Part shown: piece after piece, positions 1 through 5,612 of the stretch
Position numbering within the stretch: the first letter of the stretch is position 1
Layout: the number at the start of each line of letters is the position of its first letter
Origin: Falsiroseomonas sp038250135
Lineage (GTDB): Bacteria; Pseudomonadota; Alphaproteobacteria; Acetobacterales; Acetobacteraceae
Length of the DNA: 5,681 nucleotides
Reading direction: 5' to 3'
NCBI GenBank assembly: GCA_038250135.1
Contig: JBBSCP010000319.1
Location: forward strand, 1 to 5,681
The notes under the pieces: model-generated
The model's database searches: none
Told to the model about the DNA's origin: nothing
Seen by the model: the letters and a program-made list of their open reading frames with translations, nothing else
Program-made: the position numbers and the translations under genes

Positions 1-1
1 C

Positions 2-355
2 GCGCTGCTGCAAGGTCTTGGCCAGGCGCTGACCATCGGTCAAGGCGCTCAGCGTATTGTTGCCGCTCAACTATTGGTGGTCGCCGGCGCAGGCGATGTA
101 CCTGTTGGCACCGGTGTCATGGTTCAACCCGGCGCTGTTCGGCTGGCTGCGCTCGGTCGCCTTCGCGCCCGGGGTGGGCCGGTCGCGCTCCAGGCGATGG
201 CGCTGCTGCGGGACGCGCTGCGGCCGTCGGCGGATGACGCGACGCCGGGCGAGGGGCGCGCGCTGCTCGGCGTGCTCAGCGTGATCGCGGCGACGGTGGC
301 GGCGCCTGAAATCCTGCCCGGCCTCGTCGGCGGCGAGGTGATGCCCGATCTATGA
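2..355 (+). CDS. 3' end of an unrecognised plus-strand ORF, possibly frameshifted
   Basis: This frame is open from the window edge to a TGA at 353-355 (117 codons), so any start lies outside. I do not recognise the product. The last 58 or so codons (about 180-355) read like real protein: they have strong G/C at third positions and an Ala/Leu/Val-rich tail ending ...GGEVMPDL. In the first 175 bases the third positions of this frame are poor. The G/C-rich position there matches either the plus frame one base later, open from 33, which gives a hydrophobic Trp/Tyr/Phe-containing stretch (NYWWSPAQAMYLLAPVSWF), or a minus-strand frame interrupted by TAG at 71-73. The simplest readings are a frameshifted plus-strand gene or two abutting gene ends. 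It converges on the hydroxylase gene, and the two 3' ends overlap by 6 bp. The real coding part may be only about 180-355. Confidence 0.35.
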   Translation, partial: ALLQGLGQALTIGQGAQRIVAAQLLVVAGAGDVPVGTGVMVQPGAVRLAALGRLRARGGPVALQAMALLRDALRPSADDATPGEGRALLGVLSVIAATVAAPEILPGLVGGEVMPDL

Positions 356-2641
356 AGCGGCGCGCAACGCCTCCCATACGCGTGCGGCGGTCAGCGGCAG
401 GTCGATCTGCGAGACGCCGTCATTGGCCAGCGCATCGATCACTGCGTTGGCCAGCGCGGCGGGCGCGCCGTTGGTCGGCAATTCGCCCATGCCCTTCACG
501 CCGAGGCTGTTGTTCGGCGTGGGCACCGACAGCACGGCGTGGCCAAACGCGGGAAGATCCTCGGCGCGCGGCATGGCGTAGTCCATCAGCGTCGCGGCGA
601 GCATCTGGCCGGCTTCGTCGTAGCGCGCATCCTCCATCAGCGCCTGGCCAAGACCGGCGGCGAGCCCGCCCTGCAATTGCCCGGCGAGCAGCATCGGGTT
701 CACCACGCGCCCGACATCCACGGCAATATCGAAACGATCGATGGCGATGGCGCCGGTTGCGGGGTCGACCTCCACCTCGCAGCGCGCGATGCCGGCGGGC
801 CAGCTTTCCACCGTCTCGGCGAAATCGGCGCGGCCGGTCAGGCCACCCGCCTGCGCCACCACCTCGAACAGCCCGATGCGCCGGTCCGTTCCAGCAACAA
901 CATAGCTGCCATCGGCGAAGTCCAGATCCACCGGCGCGGCTTCCAACAGCTCGGCGGCGGTGGTGCGGCCCTGCTCGATCGCATCCAGCGCGGCGGCGCG
1001 CAGCGTGGTGCCGGCAATGATGGAGGAGGAGGAACCGGCCGTGCCGCCGCCCCGCGCCACGAGGTCGCTGTCGCCCTGGATCAGGACGATCCGCGCGGCG
1101 TCCACGCCCAAGCGCGCGGCGAGCATCTGCGCGTAAGCCGTCGCGTGTCCCTGGCCCTGGTCCTGCGTGCCGCTCAGCGCCTCGATCCGCCCATCCGGGT
1201 GCAGAATCACCCGCGACGATTCATCGCCCCAGCCGCCCGAGCCATGCACATGGCAGGCGAAGCCGCGCCCACGCCTGAGTCCGCGCGCGGCCGAAGCAGC
1301 TCGCCGCGCCCCAAAACCGGCCTCCCCGCCCTGCGCCACCACGCTGTCCAGCAGCCCGGCGTAGTCGCCACTGTCGTAGCGGTAGCCGAGCGCGGTGATG
1401 TAGGGGAGGGCGTCCGCCGGCACCAGGTTCAGCCGGCGCAGCGCCACCGGGTCGCGCCCCGTCTCGCGTGCCGCGGCATCCACCAGCCCCTCCATCAGCA
1501 CCAGCGTCTCGGGCTTGCCGGCGCCGCGCACGGCATCGACGGGCACGGTGTTGGTGAAGGCGCCGCGCAGATGGATATGCGCGGCCGGAATCGCGTAGAG
1601 GCTGGTCAGCACCTTTGCCATGCCCAGCGTCGGGATGGTCGGCGCCACGGTCGAGATGTAGGCGCCATAATTCGCTACTCCCTCGATCCTGACAGCGAGG
1701 AATCGACCCTGGGCATCCAGCGCGAGCGACGCCTCGGCCAGCAGGTCGCGCGCATGGGTATCGGCCAGATGGTGCTCCGTACGCTCCTGCACCCAGCGCA
1801 GGTCGCGCTTCAGATGCGCTGCGGCGAAGCAGACCAGCGCCTGCTCGGCATAGGGCGGCAGCTTCGGCCCGAAGCCGCCACCGACATCTGGCGTCACCAC
1901 GCGCAGCATGGCGCGCGGTATGTCGAGGATGTGGTCGCACAGCAGGCGCTGGATCAGATGCACGCCCTGCGAGGGCGTGGTCAGCGTCACGCGGCCCGTT
2001 TCGATATGATACTCAGCAAGTGCCGCGCGGGTTTCGAGATAGCCGGCGAGGAGACGCGGCGCGCGATGCGTAATCCGTGTGACATGCGCGGCGCGCGCGA
2101 AGGCCGCATCGACCGCCGCTGCATCGCCCTTGTGCCAGTCGCAGACCAGATTGCCCGGCGCTTCCTCATGCAGTTGCGGCGCGCCCGGCCGCAGCGCGTC
2201 ATCGCCGCGCACCACGGCGTCCTGCACCGCGTAGTTCACCTCGATCAGTTCGGCCGCATCGCGCGCGATGGCGAGGCTCTCGGCCACCACCATCGCCACG
2301 ATCTCGCCCACGTGGCGCACGCGATCCAACGCCATGGGCCTGCGCAATGGCTCGATGTGGCGGCGCCCCGCGCGGTCGCGGATCTCGGTGATGGCCGGGT
2401 TGTGGCCGAGCCCTTGGGTGTCCGCACCGGTCAGCACCGCCACCACGCCCGGCAGGGCGCGTGCGGCCGCGGCGTCGATACCCGGCAGGCGCGCATGCGC
2501 GTGCGGCGAACGCAGGAACACCACGGCCAGCGCGCCGGGCGCTTCGAGATTGGCCGTGTAGCGCCCGCCGCCGGTGAGCAGGCGCGGATCCTCGAGACGA
2601 CGCAAGGGTGCGCCGAGGCCGGGTAGGGCAGTGTAGGCCAT
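350..2641 (-). CDS. Xanthine dehydrogenase / CO dehydrogenase-family molybdopterin-binding (large) subunit
   Basis: This is the catalytic subunit of a cytoplasmic molybdenum hydroxylase (CoxL/XdhB type). Family members insert water-derived oxygen at C-H bonds of heterocycles, aldehydes or purines, passing electrons to separate 2Fe-2S and FAD subunits. The protein is 763 aa, normal for the family. The N-terminal hammerhead domain opens with RRLEDPRLLTGGGRY (about 14-28). Cofactor-binding segments follow: TPSQ (222-225), GGGFGPK (254-260), VRGAGKPE (371-378), the TQDQGQGH loop (492-499) and GGGTAGSSSS (531-540). GVKGMGE (714-720) carries the expected catalytic Glu720. I chose the ATG at 2639-2641 over the ATG 22 codons upstream because GAGGAG lies 5 nt before it and the family N-terminus starts there. 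The loop VRGAGKPE lacks the AYxCSFR of true (form I) CO dehydrogenase and only resembles AYRGAGR of form II, so CO oxidation is unlikely. Substrate is unknown. No medium or small subunit gene is adjacent in the window. Confidence 0.95.
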   Translation of the reverse strand: MAYTALPGLGAPLRRLEDPRLLTGGGRYTANLEAPGALAVVFLRSPHAHARLPGIDAAAARALPGVVAVLTGADTQGLGHNPAITEIRDRAGRRHIEPLRRPMALDRVRHVGEIVAMVVAESLAIARDAAELIEVNYAVQDAVVRGDDALRPGAPQLHEEAPGNLVCDWHKGDAAAVDAAFARAAHVTRITHRAPRLLAGYLETRAALAEYHIETGRVTLTTPSQGVHLIQRLLCDHILDIPRAMLRVVTPDVGGGFGPKLPPYAEQALVCFAAAHLKRDLRWVQERTEHHLADTHARDLLAEASLALDAQGRFLAVRIEGVANYGAYISTVAPTIPTLGMAKVLTSLYAIPAAHIHLRGAFTNTVPVDAVRGAGKPETLVLMEGLVDAAARETGRDPVALRRLNLVPADALPYITALGYRYDSGDYAGLLDSVVAQGGEAGFGARRAASAARGLRRGRGFACHVHGSGGWGDESSRVILHPDGRIEALSGTQDQGQGHATAYAQMLAARLGVDAARIVLIQGDSDLVARGGGTAGSSSSIIAGTTLRAAALDAIEQGRTTAAELLEAAPVDLDFADGSYVVAGTDRRIGLFEVVAQAGGLTGRADFAETVESWPAGIARCEVEVDPATGAIAIDRFDIAVDVGRVVNPMLLAGQLQGGLAAGLGQALMEDARYDEAGQMLAATLMDYAMPRAEDLPAFGHAVLSVPTPNNSLGVKGMGELPTNGAPAALANAVIDALANDGVSQIDLPLTAARVWEALRAAS

Positions 2642-2646
2642 GCGTG

Positions 2647-2652
2647 CTCCTC
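2647..2652 (-). promoter_or_regulatory. Shine-Dalgarno site that sets the hydroxylase start
   Basis: On the minus strand GAGGAG sits 5 nt before the ATG at 2641-2639. It supports the 763-aa start over the longer alternative beginning at 2707, which would place the upstream GC hairpin (2667-2689) inside the coding region. Confidence 0.75.
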
Positions 2653-2666
2653 GTGCGGCGTGAGCC

Positions 2667-2689
2667 TCGAGGGGGCGTTGCCCCCTTGA
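2667..2689. repeat. GC-rich inverted repeat (hairpin) in the hydroxylase leader
   Basis: The arms AGGGGGC (2670-2676) and GCCCCCT (2680-2686) pair perfectly around a 3-nt GTT loop. Three more positions (TCG with TGA, including one G-U) extend the stem when the plus strand is transcribed. There is no T-run on either side, so it is not a canonical terminator. It lies 15 nt upstream of the hydroxylase Shine-Dalgarno site and would fold in that mRNA's leader. Similar GGGGGC-loop-GCCCCC elements are, from general recollection, common between genes in GC-rich alphaproteobacteria, so it may be a dispersed repeat. Confidence 0.6.
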
Positions 2690-2770
2690 ACCCATTCGAT
2701 ATGGCATGCTGGGAGGAGGGGCGTCACGGGTGCGCCACAGGCCAGCGACACACCACGCCCTCCCTCAAAC

Positions 2771-2812
2771 TTGCCAAAATACCCCGACGGCCCAGGGCGC
2801 CCTGCGCCCTGG
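2771..2812 (-). terminator. Hairpin followed by a T-containing tail, terminator-like or dispersed intergenic element
   Basis: CCAGGGCG (2792-2799) and CGCCCTGG (2805-2812) form a perfect 8-bp stem with a 5-nt loop. Read on the minus strand, the stem is followed by GGGGTATTTTGGCAA, with the TTTT about 12 nt past the stem. That is too far for a textbook intrinsic terminator, but the arrangement resembles hairpin plus GTATTTTGGCAAG elements that I recall downstream of genes in alphaproteobacteria. A minus-strand TAA (2815-2813) immediately precedes the stem, as if it once closed a minus-strand gene in the stretch above. No intact gene is there now. Confidence 0.35.
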
Positions 2813-3202
2813 TTAAGGAGATTTGGGTCGGGGTGGTCTGGAGGGGACCATCGCCCTCGTGGAATTCGTCGATGCGGCGGAAGCGCGGATCAACAGCTTC
2901 GGGGAGCTCCGGGATGGGGGCGAGGGGCTGCTCCAGCGCCAAAGCACGATGTCTCGCCCCAGCAGCCGGAAGGCGCCGGCTTGGCGGCTGGCCATTCGGC
3001 CTCGGGCATCACCGGCTAGCAGAATTTCCGCAGCGCCTGCTGGCCGATCACCAGCCTCGCGAGCTTCTGTTCCAGCGCGCCGGAGGCAGGCAACGCGCAA
3101 CTTGCGGATTTCGGCCTTTGTTCCGGCGTTCTGCGTACGGAATGAGCGGTCCCTGCCGCGAGACGCAGCACTTGTCACCTGAGGGGCCGGATCAGGCGCG
3201 GC
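2813..3202. other. Gene-poor stretch with possible coding scraps
   Basis: I see no intact gene here. Several frames are open, but none keeps a protein-like composition throughout. On the plus strand, about 2840-2955 reads naturally (ALVEFVDAAEARINSFGEL) with G/C third positions and purine-rich first positions. The same frame then turns Ser/Arg/Pro-rich until its stop at 3182 and has no convincing start. On the minus strand, a frame around 3122-3090 (KAEIRKLRVACL) appears to continue, after a frame change, as ALEQKLARLVIGQQALRKFC, ending at a TAG (3018-3016). These look like eroded or frameshifted gene fragments. I could not assign any of them to a family, and chance shadows in GC-rich DNA remain possible. 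Confidence 0.3.
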
Positions 3203-3283
3203 ATGTCGATTGCTCTGCCCCTGGCGCGCAACCACTTTTCGGACACCGGGCGATGCGCCCATCACAGGGGTAGGACACCATGA
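3203..3283 (+). CDS. Candidate 26-codon leader ORF overlapping the binding-protein start
   Basis: An ATG at 3203 opens a 26-codon frame beginning MSIALPLARNHFSDTG, with His, Arg and one Cys in the second half. Its stop TGA (3281-3283) overlaps the ATG of the substrate-binding-protein gene as ATGA, the usual geometry of translational coupling. An AGG lies 6 nt before the ATG as a modest ribosome site. About two thirds of codons end in G or C, weaker than the genes around it. I recognise no homologue. It could be a coupled leader peptide or a chance frame in the 5' untranslated region. Confidence 0.25.
   Translation: MSIALPLARNHFSDTGRCAHHRGRTP
3266..3275 (+). promoter_or_regulatory. Ribosome binding site of the substrate-binding-protein gene
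   Basis: AGGGG (3266-3270) and AGGA (3272-3275) lie 9 and 4 nt before the ATG at 3280. Either could pair with the 16S rRNA tail. They support this ATG, which also places a well-formed export signal at the N-terminus. A small stem, GGGCG/CGCCC (3248-3260), lies just upstream. Confidence 0.55.
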
Positions 3284-4323
3284 CCATCAACCGACGCAGC
3301 CTACTCGCCGCCGCTGGCGGCACCGCTTTGTTCGCACCCCATGTCGCGAAGGGGCAGGCGGCGCTGACGTCGATCCGCTTCTCGCTGGATTGGGCCTTCC
3401 AGGGCCCGCAATCGTGCTACCTTCTGGCACTGGAGCGCGGCTATTTCCGCGACGAAGGCCTGAACGTCACACTTGACCGCGGCTTTGGCGCGGGCGACGT
3501 GCCGGTGAAGGTGGCTTCCGGCGCCTATGAATTCGGCGTCTCCGATCCTTCCCCCACCATGCGCATGCGCATGACGCCGGCCACCGCGGGCAACGACATC
3601 ATCGCCCCCTTCGTGCTGCAGCAGGGCAGCCCGCTGGCGGTGATGACGCTGCGCCGCACCGGCATCCGCACGCCCCAGGACCTTGTGGGCAAGCGCATCG
3701 CGGCGCCGGAGACGGATGGCGGGCGGCAGATGTTCCCGGCCTTCGCCAAGGCCACCGGGATCGACCGCAACCGCATCAACTGGGTGACAGTCACGCCGCC
3801 GCTGCGCGAGCCGATGCTGGCGCGTGGCGATGCCGATGCGATCACGGGTTTCGAGACCTCGGGCGTGTTCAGCCTGATGGCGGTGAACGTGCCGCGCGAG
3901 GAGATCATCTCGATGCGCTACACCGCCTTCGGGGTGAACCTGATCTCCACCGCGCTGCTGGTGCGCCGCCCCTATGCCGAGGCCAATCCGCGCATTGTCA
4001 CGGGCATGATCCGCGCCATCATCCGCGGCCATATCGACTCGTTCCGCGACCCGGATGCCGCGATCGCGGCCCTGGTACGGCGCGACGCCACGGCGCCGGC
4101 GGCGCTGGAGCGAGCGCGGCTGGTGGCGAACTTCGAGTTCGTGCGCACGCCTGAAGTGGTCTCGGGCGGCTTCGGCAACATCACCGAGGCGCGGATGCAG
4201 GGCGCGATCGACACGGTGCGGGAGGCCTTCGAACTGCCGCTGGCCCTGCGCGCGGGTGAGTTCTACCTGCCGCAATGGCTGCCGCCGGCCGAGCAGCTCC
4301 GCTTCCCCACCGCAGCGGGCTGA
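3280..4323 (+). CDS. ABC transporter substrate-binding protein, NMT1/SsuA/ThiY-like
   Basis: This 347-aa protein is the periplasmic solute receptor of an ABC importer of the nitrate/sulfonate/taurine/thiamine-precursor superfamily. The N-terminus has a twin-arginine-like signal (NRRSLLAAAGG, residues 4-14), a hydrophobic core and likely cleavage near GQA-A (27/28), implying export. The mature part starts with the family hallmark FSLDW (34-38), followed by LALERGYFRDEGLNV (49-63). Further family blocks are ASGAYEFGVSD (79-89), DLVGKRIAAPETDGG (134-148), LARGDADAITGFE (180-192) and ALLVRRPYAEANPRIV (225-240). The length is usual. The ligand cannot be read from the sequence; the LDW start recalls pyrimidine-precursor (ThiY) binders, but the family is broad. 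No permease or ATPase gene follows, since the next gene is convergent, so its partners must be encoded elsewhere or it is an orphan receptor. It is divergent from the Mo-hydroxylase gene, so a shared substrate is conceivable. Confidence 0.9.
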   Translation: MTINRRSLLAAAGGTALFAPHVAKGQAALTSIRFSLDWAFQGPQSCYLLALERGYFRDEGLNVTLDRGFGAGDVPVKVASGAYEFGVSDPSPTMRMRMTPATAGNDIIAPFVLQQGSPLAVMTLRRTGIRTPQDLVGKRIAAPETDGGRQMFPAFAKATGIDRNRINWVTVTPPLREPMLARGDADAITGFETSGVFSLMAVNVPREEIISMRYTAFGVNLISTALLVRRPYAEANPRIVTGMIRAIIRGHIDSFRDPDAAIAALVRRDATAPAALERARLVANFEFVRTPEVVSGGFGNITEARMQGAIDTVREAFELPLALRAGEFYLPQWLPPAEQLRFPTAAG

Positions 4324-5472
4324 TCACGCCGTGAGGCCGAGTGCCGAGAGGCATTCGGCCACCACCGCCGGATCGTCGGTGGGGTAGTTGCGGCGCGCGG
4401 CGAACACGCGCCGCACCCGCACCCAGCGCTCGATGTCCGCCTGCATCGCTACCGCCCAGGCGGCGGCGTCCCATTGCGGGCGGAGGTCGATGCCGCAGGC
4501 CTCCTCCAGCCGCGCGACCAGCGCCACCCCGTCCAATACCGCCACGCCGCGGCTGATGTCGAAGCCCTTGCCATCGCGCCGGCGGCCTCGCACCAGCCCC
4601 AGGCCCACATCCACCCAATGCAGCGCCCGCGCCCGGGCACGCAGCGCCTGCGCGGCCATGCGCTGGCGCGGCCGGCGCGTGACGACGGCGATTTCGGCCT
4701 CCAGCCGCCCGAGGAGTTGCAAGGCGTGCACCGCCGAGCCCTCGGAGAAGATCAGCCGCGCCGCGCTGCGATAGCAGCGCAGCTGTACCGCCAGCGGCAG
4801 GCTTTCGGGGTGCATCACGATGACGCCGCTGCGGCGCATCGCCTCGTCCAGATAGGCTTCGCCGGCGATCCGGCCGATCAGCGAATCCGTGCGGATGCGG
4901 CTGCGCGAGACGAAGATGGTACGGCCCGCGAGCGCCGGATCGCGATCGCCCGGCGTGATGCGGTCCATCAGGTCGAGATGCGCGCGCGACGGCGCCGGGC
5001 CGTGCAGCCGTTCAGCTTGGGGGAAGACGTGCAGCCGGCCGATTCGCAGCGGCCGATCCGCCACCACCACCCGCGCCGGATCGACGCCGAGCTGCGCCAG
5101 CACCGCCGGGAAGAAGGCCGGCATCTCGGCAAGGCCATTGGGCCAATGACCGAACAGCAAGGGCAGATCGGGGTGTTCATGGGCCGAGCGTGCGATCCGC
5201 ATGCCGAAATCGGCGATGGCATGGCCGAAATGATGGCACAGCGGCCCGCACCAGAGCGCCTCCTCCAGCGTTTCCGAGACGGGTTCGGCGAAGCTCGGGG
5301 GGGAGTCGAAGGCCAGGGGCTCCGGCCAGCGGCAGTGCCGAGCCGCAAGCTGCGTGGCGAAATCCGGCCAGAGGGGGCCGCCCCTGAAATCATCCTTCAC
5401 CAGGCGCCCGACGATGCTTTCGGTCGGCCCGACCGAAATGTCGGCGAAAATCTGTGCTTCTGGCTCTGCCAT
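4324..5472 (-). CDS. Glycosyltransferase family 61 (DUF563) protein
   Basis: This 382-aa protein is a probable sugar transferase acting in cell-surface or exopolysaccharide assembly. GT61 features appear in the usual order. An N-terminal GPLCHHFGHAIADFG block (76-90) corresponds to the family's G-x-HFGH motif. IFVSRSRIR (186-194) is the typical VSR-x-R strand. HPESLPLAVQL (221-231) and SAARLIFSEGSAVHAL (236-251) match the PE-x-L...Q and GSA-x-x-N/H region near the C-terminal core. About 100 further residues follow, basic and less conserved. No signal peptide or membrane segment is evident, so it is probably cytoplasmic. Donor and acceptor are unknown. The ATG at 5472 is the first start in this open frame; the Shine-Dalgarno is weak (an AGGTCGAG-like stretch more than 8 nt upstream). 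A run of seven C's on the coding strand (5303-5297) falls within codons for SPP near residue 58. The gene abuts the binding-protein gene tail to tail. Confidence 0.88.
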   Translation of the reverse strand: MAEPEAQIFADISVGPTESIVGRLVKDDFRGGPLWPDFATQLAARHCRWPEPLAFDSPPSFAEPVSETLEEALWCGPLCHHFGHAIADFGMRIARSAHEHPDLPLLFGHWPNGLAEMPAFFPAVLAQLGVDPARVVVADRPLRIGRLHVFPQAERLHGPAPSRAHLDLMDRITPGDRDPALAGRTIFVSRSRIRTDSLIGRIAGEAYLDEAMRRSGVIVMHPESLPLAVQLRCYRSAARLIFSEGSAVHALQLLGRLEAEIAVVTRRPRQRMAAQALRARARALHWVDVGLGLVRGRRRDGKGFDISRGVAVLDGVALVARLEEACGIDLRPQWDAAAWAVAMQADIERWVRVRRVFAARRNYPTDDPAVVAECLSALGLTA

Positions 5473-5526
5473 GCCGGCGTCTCGACCTGCCCTGTGCCTG
5501 CGATTGCCCGGCTCGACCTAGCGGCG

Positions 5527-5572
5527 CGGCACCCTGGACGCAATGCGGGAGGTCCCGAGGCCAGGGGTGCCG
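5527..5572. repeat. Imperfect inverted repeat upstream of the glycosyltransferase
   Basis: CGGCACCCTGG (5527-5537) pairs with CCAGGGGTGCCG (5561-5572) with one bulged base, around a 23-nt loop. The right arm includes the start of the tandem array at 5551-5610. It would form a stem in the leader of the glycosyltransferase transcript, or behind the upstream minus-strand gene, where it lacks a T-run. Confidence 0.4.
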
Positions 5573-5610
5573 AGACTGGGGGTGCCGAGACTGGGGGTCC
5601 AAAGAATGGG
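5551..5610. repeat. 15-bp tandem repeat array, about four units
   Basis: Two adjacent identical units GGGGTGCCGAGACTG lie at 5564-5578 and 5579-5593. In the same 15-base phase, a degenerate copy precedes them (5551-5565) and another follows (5596-5610), each matching about 11 of 15 positions. The array lies between the glycosyltransferase start and the likely end of the gene upstream on the same strand, so it sits in the leader or intercistronic region. It appears to be non-coding. Confidence 0.75.
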
Positions 5611-5612
5611 GA

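Noticed and set aside
539..2626. A 695-codon open frame on the plus strand opposite the hydroxylase gene
   Set aside because: It is in-phase antisense to a strongly supported gene. Its product is rich in His, Arg, Gln and Gly with no family motif, as expected of a shadow frame in GC-rich DNA.
2642..2707. Longer hydroxylase N-terminus starting 22 codons upstream at 2707
   Set aside because: The extra residues do not match the family, they run through the GC hairpin, and the downstream ATG has a perfect GAGGAG at 5 nt spacing.
2694..2730. Possible minus-strand promoter (GTGACG, 18-nt spacer, CATATC) ahead of the hydroxylase
   Set aside because: It matches the -35 at 4 of 6 and the -10 at 3 of 6 positions; matches this weak are expected by chance, so I do not annotate it.
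3301..4275. A 324-codon minus-strand frame opposite the substrate-binding-protein gene
   Set aside because: Its His/Arg/Gln-rich composition and in-phase antisense position mark it as a shadow of the well-supported receptor gene.
5390..5602. 70-codon minus-strand frame across the tandem array, containing PQSRH repeats
   Set aside because: It overlaps the glycosyltransferase start in another frame; the peptide repeat merely follows from the 15-bp DNA repeat, and the composition is Arg-rich shadow-like.
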